Source: Mactromeris polynyma (lineage: Eukaryota; Mollusca; Bivalvia; Venerida; Mactridae). Taken from it: a stretch of DNA of 64,000 nucleotides. Where the stretch lies: contig JASFXZ010000016.1 of assembly GCA_032209605.1 (NCBI GenBank), positions 6,448,001 through 6,512,000 of the forward strand. Direction: 5' to 3'. Both the position numbers and the translations under genes were made by a program. The notes beneath the pieces were generated by a model. That model had not been told where the DNA came from. It did not search any database and saw nothing but the letters and a program-made list of their open reading frames with translations. This document shows positions 34,301-42,300 of this stretch, piece by piece. Numbering within the stretch: position 1 is the first letter of the stretch; each line of letters begins with the position of its first letter.

Positions 34301-37300
34301 TACTGTGTAATGAATGAAATTGTTTATGTAATGTGAGTGAAATGCTGAAACTGTGTAATGAATGAAATTGTTTATGTAATGTAAGTGAAATGCTTAAACT
34401 GTGTAATGAATGAAATTGTTTATGTAATGTGAGTGAAACGCGGAACTGTGTAATGAATGAAATTGTTTATGTAATGTAAGTGAAATGCTGAAACTGTGTA
34501 ATGAATGAAATTGTTTATGTAATGTGAGTGAAATGCTGAAACTGTGTAATGAATGAAATTGTTTATGTAATGTGAGTGAAACGCTGAAACTGTGTAATGA
34601 ATGAAATTGTTTATGTAATGTGAGTGAAATGCTGAAACTGTGTAATGAATGAAATTGTTTATGTAATGTGAGCGAAATGCTGATACTGTGTAATGAATGA
34701 AATTGTTTATGTAATGTGAGCGAAATGCTGAAACTGTGTAATGAATGAAATTGTTTATGTAATGTGAGTGAAACGCGGAACTGTGTAATGAATGAAATTG
34801 TTTATGTAATGTAAGTGAAATGCTGAAACTGTGTAATGAATGAAATTGTTTATGTAATGTGAGTGAAATGCTGAAACTGTGTAATGAATGAAATTGTTTA
34901 TGTAATGTGAGTGAAACGCTGAAACTGTGTAATGAATGAAATTGTTTATGTAATGTGAGTGAAATGCTGAAACTGTGTAATGAATGAAATTGTTTATGTA
35001 ATGTGAGCGAAATGCTGATACTGTGTAATGAATGAAATTGTTTATGTAATGTGAGCGAAATGCTGAAACTGTGTAATGAATGAAATTGTTTATGTAATGT
35101 GAGCGAAATGCTGATACTGTGTAATGAATGAAATTGTTTATGTAATGTGAGCGAAATGCTGATACTGTGTAATGAATGAAATTGTTTATGTAATGTGAGT
35201 GAAATGCTGAAACTGTGTAATGAACGAAATTGTTTATGTAATGTGAGTGAAATGCTGATACTGTGTAATGAATGAAATTGTTTATGTAATGTGAATGAAA
35301 CGTGAAAATTGAATAGTGGCTATGCTTAAATGTTGAATTTTGTTTATATACGATGTTAAAATGATAAAGAAATATATTTGTACTCAAAACAAAGAGTCTA
35401 ATCTCAGTATTTCACAACGATTACCAAAAGACTGTCTGTAGTTTGATTTGGTAATGGTGCATCGATTCGACAATATTTCGCTTGAAAATAAACTTCCTCG
35501 GTGAGTGTATCTGCGGCTGTAATATCTTCACATCCATCTTTACTTCCCAGCAATCGAACAGGAAGATGTAACTGATCGCTTCCTTGTTTCCCAGTAGCAT
35601 CAAACACTGCAATCATTAATGTTTGATATAATGTATTATTATACCTCATATGATTTATCCATGCAAAATTCACATATACTCGTTATAAGCAAATCCGTAA
35701 TATTACCCTGTGATATAACGTGTTTACCCTATGGCGTTGTGACATAACGTTTTTACCCTGTGACATAACGTTTTTACCCTCGCGCGGGTCTAAAAATAGA
35801 ATATAGGAAATTCCCATAGTCCGAGTCGATAGGCGCTTATTAAAATGGGTAACAATCAAGCGCTTGTAATGTTTGACGACATTATCTCTCAGCTTTGGGA
35901 GATTCAGTTATTTCACAAAACTTGCTTCAAAAAATCGAAACACTCTGCAAGCACTTTATTGTTTCTGTTTCACAATGACTTGATTGTTTTATATTTTAAC
36001 ATCAAAATATTTGTTCGGTATGATAAAATAAATACCAGATTCCATGGAGAGTGAAAGCATGTAATGTTAACCCTCGAAATGTTAATGTCAACATCGGCTT
36101 ACGCCTCGGTTCACATTAACTTTAATTTTATGGTAATAACAGACCGTGGATTACGAATTTATATGCTGAATGTACGTGTCTACAGTCAATACAGTCAGAA
36201 TGTCGTGCTCTTATTGTTGTAAGCCGATATAGGGCAAGGGTAGCACTGCCCGCCGCTGGTGATCTCATATGTCACATCAATTGTCGAGCGTATATAAATG
36301 ACGATTGCTAATTGAGGGACATTTTGCACATGTATTACTCCTGATCCGAAGGTAATGAGTTTGAGCCCCGCGTTGGGCGGGGTTTGAACTCGAATTTCAC
36401 AATCCCTCAATTTGGCGCGAGTACTGGTTGGTTGCCAGGAAGCAGTCATCGAGAGTGATTAGTATAAGTTGTAAGAACTTATTTCACTATCGATGTAAAA
36501 TGAATAAATGTAAGCTATGATGTATTGTATTAGCATTATAATAATGCTAATTTTTTATGTTTTCTCTTTCTTTTTGTAACAATTTATGCATGTTTGAAGG
36601 GCTCTTGTTAGATAAGTTTATCTTTTATGTGCATATCTTAACGAGTTCCCTTCAATAAATAAAGTTAATCTTTATTATTATTAACAAAATGCAGCCAATG
36701 TGAATTGAGAGTTTAGATTATCATTATGTTTAAAGTAAAGAAATTGCTTCGTAATAAATGGCATGTGTGGCATGGCATAGACTCAAATCCAAAATGACAA
36801 CTTTTAAAACTAGTAAATTTCAATCGTTATCTCAGCAAACAACTTAATTATGAATGCTCAATTAAGTATCTGTGTATTCATGTATAAAATACATAGATTG
36901 GGCTAATGCAAACATTTTATTCAAGGTTAATATACGCTTATCCGCCGTAAACTAAATAGTTGAACTAAAACAAATTTATCGTAAACCGAATGCATTTGTA
37001 ATTTGCTGTTTAAAGATGAACATACTGGAGGGGAAATAAGCTATCTATTAACACACGCACATTGTTTGGAGGTTTTATGTATATTTAATGTCAAGCATTA
37101 TGTTTGAATTAATGTGATAAAACACCCCTTAAATGTATTACAAAATCATTCTTGATGATTAATAATTTATGAGAGAGGCAAATTATTACATACTGAATAT
37201 ACAATTGTATGTAATTAAACTAGTGAAGTTTTATTTTTGTTGTTTAATAATGAAAAAAAATTCTATCAAACATTGTCCATACGTAATACCTTTTCTGGTA

Positions 37301-39241
37301 TCGCAGTGATATCTCTGCTAATGGTGACTTAAATAGACAGATAATAAATTGCTACAGGGAACGCCACATACGTAGGAAAAGGCCTCTCAACACAGACATC
37401 CGGGAAAACAACAATCAATACAATATAAGTCATTTGAGGAGGCGCAATGGTAAATACATAAGGGACCAGGAGCGCAAGGAATGATTATAAGGGATAACTA
37501 ATGAGAATCAAAGAGGACAAACAGGGTAGGGGGTAATTTAATGGATGGAGTACAATACAGGACAAGTCAAGACAGCTGGCAACAATAGGTCTAAAGTGGT
37601 TTGAAAATAATATGAACAGAAAGTCGAATATGGAGGAAGAAATTTCAAAAAACGCTAATACATATAATGCCTGTGAACAAACCACCAGTATAAAACTATG
37701 ACTTCAAAAATAAATATTAAAACTTTAATATATCGCAGACATGTGCATTACTGAAAAGTGGAAACGATATACGTACAGCCAGTTTTCCAATATGACTTCC
37801 ATCTATGACGTTTTTAGAAGAAATGTAATGATATGATTGAAAGCCTTACAAAACTAGACACAACATTGATATACTTGTCAATGAATATTTGACTGGCATT
37901 TGTTGGAACGTCCAGTTACTTGTATTTCAATATACCATTGAGACTGACGTCGATGTGCTGAATGCCATATGTACATTATTATTATACCGTATGATTATTT
38001 GATTAGTCGCTGCATTCAAGAAATAGTCGGCTCATTAGGAACAATGGATACGCTGTTCATTCTGTTAATTGCATCTGTTACAAGCATTGATACCTCAGAC
38101 TGACTAGTCAAATGAAACGTGTGTGGATATTAACTCTCTAATCAAGATCAGTTTGTCTTGTTTAATTAACATTTTTTACATTTATATTATTATGGCGGTC
38201 AGTTGACGTAACAAGTTTTCTTGGACTTGTTAAACTACCAGTGCTAGCATGCCCTTCTGCAAGTAGCTGCCAATGTTCCATCATGCATCAGAGGTGGAGG
38301 ACCAATGACCCAAGCCTAATACCACAGAAGGACAGGACCGGTCTAGTTAAGGAGAACCAAGACTTCCCGGGGGACAGTCTAGCGCTCTAACCACCGATGT
38401 AAAGCGGAGGTTTTTTTAAGATTCGTAGAAGCGAGGTCAATGAAAAAAGTTGTATTAAATCAAAGCCTCGCAACTGAAGTATTGTTAGCAAGCACTCAAA
38501 ACACTGTGCCTAATGCATTATCGCACAGCGGGTGAACGAATAAAAAGGAATAAAACCGGCCAAGCTCAGGAACATATTGAAAAGCACCGGGGAAATAGTA
38601 TCAATAATTACAAGGTGATAACTATTTGAATATGCTTTATTTCGACGAATTAATAATGACACATTCAATGGACACAACCTTACCAAAAGCCCGATGAGAC
38701 TAGAAATAATATACTCGTACATACATGTAAACACATGAAACTATACATACATGTAAAGAACTTCTAAGGAAAAGGAACGCAAGACGAACATATTATTATG
38801 AGTGAAGATTGGAATACCACCATGGAACGATCAGTGGCACAAATACCGAAAAGGTGTTTAAACCTGCTTTGGGTGCCCCACACCTAACACTTATCCTACC
38901 ATAGTACAAATAAAACGAACAGTGTTAATAAGAATGTCCCAAACAAATTGACTCGAAACATTTGAACATATACAGAATAGTTAATACTTACTTCGAAGTG
39001 CCCACGTCTGAAATGTAATCAAGCCACGTATAGATCGGTCTACATCGAGACGGCATGGTTTAGTCACATTGTATTTTACCTCTTCTGAGTTTTCTATTTC
39101 ATATATTATTTTGAAAATTTTACTCATTAATTTTGATTCTCCAAAGAATGCTTTTTTAGTAACACTTGCTCCATCTCCACTCGAGAGAAGAACAGCTGTA
39201 CCAAAAGCAAAAAATAAATATATCCTTAAAATAATGACCAT
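19239..39241 (-). CDS. nrf-6-like: NRF-6-like multi-pass membrane acyltransferase-3 protein, complete gene, 15 exons
   Basis: Coding exons on the minus strand: 39241-38992, 35606-35425, 33009-32937, 31946-31850, 31188-30638, 30457-30290, 29591-29495, 28413-28315, 27225-27057, 26259-26180, 24958-24839, 23860-23737, 22753-22564, 20789-20647, 19349-19239. They total 2,454 bases and all junctions keep frame with GT/AG sites, giving 817 residues. Order: signal peptide (1 to about 26), Cys-rich extracellular NRF domain (to about 190), first membrane segment, a long polar loop (about 225-384), then an acyltransferase-3 domain with some ten membrane segments ending in a short RR tail. Relatives include C. 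elegans NRF-6, implicated in lipid/drug handling; the molecular substrate is unknown. The R-x10-H motif of the superfamily reads R420-x10-Q431 here. Introns are full of miniature transposons. Confidence 0.93.
20149..20345. repeat. Interspersed repeat shared with 32,620-32,830
   Basis: ATACCCGTATCGGACGC, ATTTGTGGTTTTG and GAGTACATCT occur in the same order at both places. In NRF-6-like introns 14 and 3. No end structures seen. Confidence 0.6.
20383..20623. mobile_element. CRE-bearing MITE, copy 4, in NRF-6-like intron 14
   Basis: Arms ...GATTTCCAACCTCTTC and GAAGAGGTTGTAAATC with AGTGACGTCATT and AATGACGTCACT near the ends. It ends 23 bases from the exon 14 donor. Confidence 0.82.
20647..20789 (-). 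CDS. NRF-6-like exon 14
   Basis: Acceptor TTAATTTCAG, donor CTG/GTAAGA. It encodes the best-conserved stretch of the family, FIPLSRLTYCVFLIHPLVI, followed by KQRLIYLSHYEL. A CRE-bearing miniature element ends about 23 bases into the next intron. Confidence 0.93.
21168..21211. repeat. 44-base sequence repeated inverted at 6,163-6,204
   Basis: GTAACGAAGTGGTACGGAAA followed by TACCCGAGAGCTGTCGAGAA appears here and, reverse-complemented and virtually unchanged, at 6,163-6,204. A small dispersed repeat or the tip of one. Confidence 0.6.
21628..21935. repeat. About 300-bp interspersed repeat, copy 1
   Basis: Shares TCGGCGCAAT, TAAGGTAACGT, AACGTTGTTCGGTTGAAGAG and AACACAACACTGATA words, in order, with 49,895-50,180. 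In NRF-6-like intron 13. No terminal repeats recognised. Confidence 0.65.
22564..22753 (-). CDS. NRF-6-like exon 13
   Basis: Acceptor TTATTTCAG, donor G/GTAGGA. It encodes two membrane segments, FVILGWIISLVFTSLVVYG and WSLAVSWIIFACATNNGG, the latter matching the family's 'W-x-l-x-x-aWiifaC-x-x-g-GG'. Confidence 0.9.
22875..23085. mobile_element. GGACCTCGTTYATTCGA-family MITE, degenerate
   Basis: GGACCTCGTTCATTCGAAAT and CGAATAAACGAGGTCTGGC are inverted ends; internal ATTCGGATA words. In NRF-6-like intron 12. Confidence 0.55.
23737..23860 (-). CDS. NRF-6-like exon 12
   Basis: Of two nearby AGs, only the one giving a start at 23,860 (GTCGATTAAG) keeps frame with exon 11; the AG seven bases later does not. 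It encodes YYMIHPAHTRLASFVMGILV, equivalent to the family's 'yikPytRigpYliGill', and ends PK at donor AAG/GTAAGA. Confidence 0.87.
24639..24835. mobile_element. TCAGTACATTTAAAAACGCA MITE, copy B, abutting exon 11
   Basis: Left end CTCAGTACATTTAAAAACGC; right end TGCGTTTTTAAAAGTATACT runs to within about five bases of the exon 11 donor. Interior is the reverse of copy A. Confidence 0.75.
24839..24958 (-). CDS. NRF-6-like exon 11
   Basis: Acceptor GGTTTTAG, donor GG/GTAAGT. It encodes one membrane helix (GLTVCGVMVLVTVMLRAI) and ISNHFKFGISLLSLQESG. A miniature inverted-repeat element starts within the first few bases of the following intron. Confidence 0.85.
26180..26259 (-). CDS. NRF-6-like exon 10
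   Basis: Acceptor TGTATTCCAG, donor AA/GTAAGT. It encodes CMDWTWYLACTMQFFLISPL, the family's C-x-x-W-t-WYLa-d-MQF-x-x-x-sPL motif. A long perfect-type hairpin begins only 24 bases upstream of the acceptor. Confidence 0.9.
26283..26367. repeat. Long hairpin next to exon 10 acceptor
   Basis: GTATCGAGGGCGCAACGCAA and its inverted partner TTGCGTTGAGCCCTCGATAT form arms of about 35 bases around a 12-base loop (TTGTATTTATAC). On the gene strand it ends about 24 bases before the exon 10 acceptor. Confidence 0.85.
26453..26567 (+). repeat. 39-bp tandem repeat, three units
   Basis: Three units of a 39-base sequence (AAATGCAAGAAGACCTAACT... AAATGAAAAAAGACCTCAAT... TAATGAAAGAAGACCTCAAT...). Translated it gives a 13-residue repeat M-x-E/K-DL-x-S/P-x-DKHK. 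It lies on the strand opposite the NRF-6-like gene, in intron 9, so is probably not coding. Confidence 0.8.
26596..27030. mobile_element. CAGTCGAACCTCG-family MITE containing a nested MITE
   Basis: Left end CAGTCGAACCTCGTTTATTC at 26,596 and right end GAACGAGGTCCGCCTGTA at 27,010. The full-length relative at 61,459-61,633 lacks the 273-base insert at 26,643-26,915. In NRF-6-like intron 9. Confidence 0.72.
26643..26915. mobile_element. CAGGGCCCG-ended hAT-like MITE nested in another MITE
   Basis: CAGGGCCCGTTTTCACAAAC and, inverted at the right, CAGGGCCCGTATTCACAAAT, extending to long inverted arms (AAGACTGAATCTCAGACTT / AAGACTAAATCTGAGACTT). The CAGGGCCCG tip is typical of hAT miniature elements. 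A clear 8-bp target duplication was not found. Confidence 0.72.
27057..27225 (-). CDS. NRF-6-like exon 9
   Basis: Acceptor ACTATTTCAG, donor TCG/GTAAAA. It encodes RLTPTYMLVLVIGTAI and, after an extracellular loop, CKTNWWKHLLYINNY, a hallmark of NRF-6 proteins. Its first 35 bases and acceptor are copied 110 bases upstream in the intron (see 27,305-27,395). Confidence 0.92.
27305..27395 (-). repeat. Decoy copy of exon 9 start and acceptor
   Basis: Duplicate of 27,191-27,290, including the first 35 coding bases of exon 9 and its TTTCAG acceptor. Two bases are missing in the copied coding part (CCTACCTAATG against CCTACCTATATG), which puts a TAA in frame. Confidence 0.85.
27990..28245 (+). mobile_element. 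tRNA-derived SINE A
   Basis: The head has an A-box-like GGCGGTAGAGTGCTGGGTT and a B box GGTTCGATTCC, followed by a tail module (TGGAAAAGTTGTCAGCTGCT, AAAGGGCAAGTAAGT, ATAATTAACTGAACAAAATGG) shared with SINE B. The anticodon arm is degenerate, so it is not a working tRNA. In NRF-6-like intron 8. Confidence 0.8.
28315..28413 (-). CDS. NRF-6-like exon 8
   Basis: Acceptor AATCTAG, donor AG/GTAAGC. It encodes SGMLLAYQTLKGLDK and then LNLLYFYLHKLWR, the usual loop and start of the 'yl-h-r-w-RLTP' motif completed in exon 9. A tRNA-derived SINE lies about 85 bases into the next intron. Confidence 0.9.
29495..29591 (-). CDS. NRF-6-like exon 7
   Basis: Acceptor ATCCATAG, donor AG/GTAATA. It encodes YHADSIQHWTFMALEN followed by SATDTFFIIR, the family's DTFF helix that continues into the SGMLLAY of exon 8. 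Confidence 0.88.
30290..30457 (-). CDS. NRF-6-like exon 6: start of acyltransferase-3 domain
   Basis: Acceptor TATTTTCAG, donor G/GTACAT. It encodes the family's HGIRVLSMAWIILG segment. In the acyltransferase-3 superfamily the Arg is followed ten residues later by a His thought to be catalytic; here codon CAA at 30,320-30,318 gives Gln (R420, Q431). Confidence 0.9.
30638..31188 (-). CDS. NRF-6-like exon 5: first membrane helix and long polar loop
   Basis: The largest exon (551 bases). CLIGIIISISVLGTIYDL is the typical first helix with the GTxYDL ending. A loop of about 160 residues follows, rich in Ser, Asn, Asp, Thr and Gly (NGHGGDTAVASGKQ, SDNSSSQTNEEN), with no motif I recognise and probably disordered. 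The loop lies between the helix and the acyltransferase core and varies in this family. Donor A/GTGTGT is weaker than its neighbours. Confidence 0.9.
31260..31640. repeat. Intron 4 sequence duplicated at 40,935-41,290
   Basis: GTTCATTTGTTTACCTA, AATCGGTTATACAT, AACAACAATACTG and GCCAGATACATCTTTAA recur in order upstream of exon 1. Divergence is high, so the event is old. Confidence 0.65.
31850..31946 (-). CDS. NRF-6-like exon 4: end of extracellular domain, start of first membrane helix
   Basis: Acceptor ATATTTCAG, donor GT/GTGAGT. It reads VIEHLIGHIPLEDGMKVLCF and then KADFVFVV, with the last conserved Cys of the ectodomain and the first residues of the membrane helix that exon 5 completes. 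Without it, exons 3 and 5 do not share phase, which supports its inclusion. Confidence 0.85.
32025..32145 (+). repeat. GGAACGCCACATAC repeat, copy 2 (head only)
   Basis: TTACAGGGAACGCCACATAC, AATGCCTCCCCACACATAGC and CGGGAAAACAAC follow the family order. In intron 3. Confidence 0.72.
32620..32830. repeat. Interspersed repeat, second copy of the 20,149 family
   Basis: See the copy at 20,149-20,345; shared words include ATACCCGTATCGGACGCC and TTTTCTCATAATTATTACTAAGG-like sequence. Confidence 0.6.
32937..33009 (-). CDS. NRF-6-like exon 3: conserved GICAPETC segment
   Basis: A 73-base exon with acceptor TTTTGCTAG and donor G/GTACGT. It encodes STAMLGICAPETCTESD, the strongly conserved GxCxPxxC turn of the NRF domain. 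It is too short to appear as an isolated open frame and was found by frame and motif continuity. A repeat-family copy begins about 90 bases upstream on the gene strand's intron side. Confidence 0.88.
33098..33430 (+). repeat. GGAACGCCACATAC repeat, copy 3 (full length)
   Basis: AGAGAGAATACGTAACTACA through GACAGTGCCTCCCCACGCAG, AAGGAATGGCCTAGCAGACC, a purine-rich stretch (GGAGGGGGGAGGGGGA) and AAGTGGCAGAATTGCACAGG. Defines the family's full layout. Confidence 0.82.
33430..33597. mobile_element. CAGTAAAACCTC-family MITE, reverse orientation
   Basis: TAATAAGACCACCTCAATAT ... TTATTATTGAGGTTATACTG. It directly abuts a copy of the GGAACGCCACATAC repeat inside NRF-6-like intron 2. Confidence 0.68.
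33895..35310. repeat. 48-bp minisatellite, about 29 units
   Basis: Unit of 48 bases: GTGAGTGAAATGCTGAAACT, GTGTAATGAATGAAATTGTT, TATGTAAT. A few units are 46-47 bases. Variants (TAAG/GAGC, TGCTGATAC, CGCGGAACTG) recur in a fixed order, showing a seven-unit block duplication. It lies in NRF-6-like intron 2, just past exon 2. Because 48 is divisible by three it stays open in one minus-strand frame. Confidence 0.95.
35425..35606 (-). CDS. NRF-6-like exon 2: NRF domain core
   Basis: Acceptor GATTGCAG, donor TTG/GTAATC. It encodes MFDATGK, VRLLGSKDGCEDI and FQAKYCRIDAPLP, which match the family pattern of MxDAxGK, LGSYDxC and a later YC. The intron that follows contains the 48-bp minisatellite, beginning about 115 bases past the donor. 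Confidence 0.9.
35695..35785. repeat. Short tandem repeat, CATAACGTTTTTACCCTGTGA unit
   Basis: Three imperfect units of about 21-26 bases around ATAACGTTTTTACCCT, next to exon 2 in intron 1. Confidence 0.6.
36357..36393. repeat. GC-rich hairpin
   Basis: GAGTTTGAGCCCCGC and GGCGGGGTTTGAACTC are inverted copies around a 4-base loop in an AT-rich region. Each arm resembles a B box. Confidence 0.7.
36430..36690 (+). mobile_element. LINE 3' end with ATT tail
   Basis: TCGAGAGTGATTAGTATAAG and AATAAATAAAGTTAATC followed by TTTATTATTATT resemble the 3' untranslated end of CR1/L2-like LINEs. A worn partial copy of the same start is at 29,405-29,490. Confidence 0.5.
37345..37630 (+). repeat. GGAACGCCACATAC repeat, copy 4
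   Basis: GCTACAGGGAACGCCACATA through GGACAAGTCAAGACAGCTGG. In intron 1. Confidence 0.75.
38190..38405 (-). mobile_element. tRNA-derived SINE C, degenerate
   Basis: On the minus strand, CGGTGGTTAGAGCGCTAGAC matches a tRNA A box and D arm and GGTTCTCCTT a worn B box. The following 150 bases are of SINE-body length. In NRF-6-like intron 1. Confidence 0.6.
38992..39241 (-). CDS. NRF-6-like exon 1: signal peptide and start of NRF domain
   Basis: The start is ATG at 39,241 (MVIILRIYLFFAFG), giving a typical hydrophobic signal peptide. An in-frame TTG two codons upstream is not a eukaryotic start. It encodes the first extracellular part, including KPCRLDVDR, and ends RSIRGLITFQTWALR with donor A/GTAAGT at 38,991. 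One leftover base begins the Met codon completed by exon 2 (ALR-MFDATGK). Confidence 0.9.
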
Positions 39242-40934
39242 TGTCAATGGATGCTTACAACAAACACAACAAAACTACAGCGACTCTTTCTAGTATTATA
39301 GATAACTTTTCTGATTCAATTCATGCTTCAGGCACACATACGCAATAAAGAGATAAGAGTGTGGTGAAATCAACTGTGAAATCCCCACAAGGGTTTACAA
39401 ATATGAATTACATCAATGTTGGGAATCTAAGAGAAAAAAATATTTTAATGGACCTCTGATACGTTTTTCACAATATTTGTATATACTGTTTGTCATCATT
39501 GGTGTTATGATATCTAGAACAAGTATGAAACCAGATTAAATACGTAGACATCGCCGTCTCCTAAAACTCTGTCTGCTTAATGATAGAACGGTCCATAAGT
39601 GTATACCGACACATTTCTTAAATCTAACTGTCCTGAATTGAATATCTGATAATTTCAAACATTCAGTGGTCTGTGGTCGATATCGCGTAAGTGGATTTCT
39701 GAGTATATTTCTTTATCCCTTATTTTTTGTTGTCCCCTGTATGCAAGTGTTACAAAGTCGTCATAAATTCGTCTAGCGAAACGCACAACTATCAGTGGTG
39801 CTTGTATTCATTATGAGCCTTGTTGGCACTTTCACAATGGTGATAAATCTAAAGTTGGTCAAATTACCGTACAGATCTGAACCTTCGACCCTGAATGTCA
39901 ATTATGAGAAGTTCTGAACCAACTTGACAGAATAATTGAATCATGTCATAACAGAATATCATCTTAGTGTGTCAGACAGCGAGTATCTGTAAATATCAAA
40001 ATTAAGACAGCTACTCATTTCAGTAGCAATATTTATCGCCGACATTATGTCTGATGTTTTTTTGGAAGGTTGTGCCTACGATGTGTTAACCATATTGAAA
40101 TTCTGTGTCGCGGAACAAACTGATATCCTCGAATTAGTTGCTTAAACATATGTCTCTCTTTATATATTCATAGAATTGTTGTCAACAATATAGCACTTAG
40201 TTAACTGGTATTTGTTGCTGTATTTAAGATCAAAGTGACAATATATTGAAACTGGTCCATCAAGCCAAAACATACATCTGCTGTACTCTTTGACTTATAG
40301 TCGATGACAAACATATCTCGAGTGCAGACGCCTTATGCATGGTCTCCAAAATTTAGTGTAAACAACATTATTGTTGCCAACAATTTGGCTCTTCGCCTAG
40401 AACGACCGTCAACTAAGTATGTAATATAAAATATATCCGTTATTTAATTAAATCTCGACCTTATTCTTAGTGTTTGTACTTATTGACTTATGATAATCCT
40501 GCTATACAGATTGTATTATGTACTAATGTAGCGGTTTATTATACAACTTTGATAAAACATATCAGTATGGCATGATATACGGTTGATAAATATTATAACC
40601 GTGTTTGGTTTTACAATACAGATCTTACATGATATTGCCTAGTATGTGGCATAAACTTTGATATTTATTAAGTTCACTTGGTTTATCTTATTGTTTTCTG
40701 TTGATGTTATTGAGTTCTTTTTCAATTACTTTTTTGTCTTTACAGCTGTTTGAAGTTGTACAAGTACTCAAGCTTCTCTTATTAATGAAACTCTGCGATT
40801 CCTTCTTTGCCACTGTTATGATTTATTGGATGTCAATTGAAGCAGCACTTTATGGTTTGTAATTGTACATGGTCACAAACACAATTTTGATATATTGACA
40901 AACTTCTGCATTAATTAAACAAAATACAAAGAGT

Positions 40935-41290
40935 TTTTTGTTCATTTGTTTACCTATCCAAACATGAAAAATACATTTCCTATAGTTAAAACATAAAAAA
41001 ACATGCATTAACAACGAATGAACTCATAATGTATTAATCCATATTTGTTGAAGAAAAAAACAATTCCAGTTTTTTAACAATCAGGCTATTTTACAGGTTT
41101 TGACTGTTAATTATATGATAAAAAAAAGATATTTTCAATCGGTTATACATTGCAATGGTTCTTATTAGAGATGTTGTGGCAAATGTAACAACAGTACTGG
41201 ATAAAGCCAATTCAAACATGTTATGTTCATATGAGCCAGATACATCTTTAACATGTATATTTAAAATACTATTCATGAAAAAAATACCTA
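40935..41290. repeat. Duplicate of NRF-6-like intron 4 sequence
   Basis: See 31,260-31,640. No recognisable NRF-6 exon was found beside it. Confidence 0.6.
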
Positions 41291-42111
41291 TGGATGGACT
41301 TTGTCTGGTTCATCAACGTTTGTAAACAAATAAGACAACACTGGTTACAACAGTAGTCGTCTTTTCACGGACTTGTGGGCTAAGCATGGTTACCGGTGCA
41401 TGAAGCATATAAATACACAACTTTAAATCATGTGCCCATGTAAACAAAGATCGAACAATGAATAAGTTCTGAATTGAACGATCCGTACATCTTTTGAGAT
41501 AAATTATTCTGTTTTGTTTCCTTAGAAGGTGCATATGCATTTAATTAAAGAACATATTCTAAAATTACATTTAAAATAACTATGCTGATTTTGGTGAGAT
41601 GCCAGTTCATTATCTTTAAACTTATATAAAACATTAATTATAAACCCGTAATGTGTTGTGCTCTGAAAATGACATTGGATATTTTGCAATCTGATCAATT
41701 AATAAACACTTTTAATAACTGGCCTATGCTACCGAAGCCAGACTCTGGAGTGCAATATGAACCATTGTACCCTCTGTGATGCCAAAACACTAGCACAGAC
41801 ATATAACTAGTCAAATCAATTGTAGTATTTAATTCTAGTCGTATTTGTTGCGCATGCAATGAAGCGGAATTAATGTTTACATTGAAATCGAAAGTGGTAT
41901 GAGATCATAGTGTGTACACTTCAGAGAACACGTCCATGTTCTCTTCATAACTTAATAGCCATTGATGACTGCCAGTGCTAACATTCGATATCAAATCAAA
42001 CCGTCTGATACCGAAATAATAACCACCAAACGCCTTGTACATTCATTGAATCAATGAACGTCCTCAGGCCACTCACATGATCGAACATAGTGAATCAAAG
42101 AGAGTTTTTTT

Positions 42112-42300
42112 TTCAGGGAACGCCACATGCACAAGACAATGCCTCAACATACAGACATACAGACCCCCAAGAAAACAACAGTCTACAAAACATTTCCACG
42201 GGGGAGGTGCAAAGGTAAACATGTGCAAGGAATAGGCATTCATGGAATGGCCTGGACGACTAAGGATATTTTAGGGGGACAACGAGTATTGAGTATGTTA
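42112..42300 (+). repeat. GGAACGCCACATAC repeat, copy 5
   Basis: CAGGGAACGCCACATGCACA, AAGAAAACAACAGTC and GGAATGGCCTGGACGACTAA; the tail is diverged. Confidence 0.68.

Noticed and set aside
34755..35387. 210-codon minus-strand frame with a 16-residue repeat
   Set aside because: It is the 48-bp minisatellite read through; 48 is a multiple of three, so the frame stays open by arithmetic. It lies in an intron of the NRF-6-like gene.
39239..39247. Translation start at the TTG upstream of the NRF-6-like ATG
   Set aside because: TTG is not a normal eukaryotic start and the ATG at 39,241 already gives a complete signal peptide.
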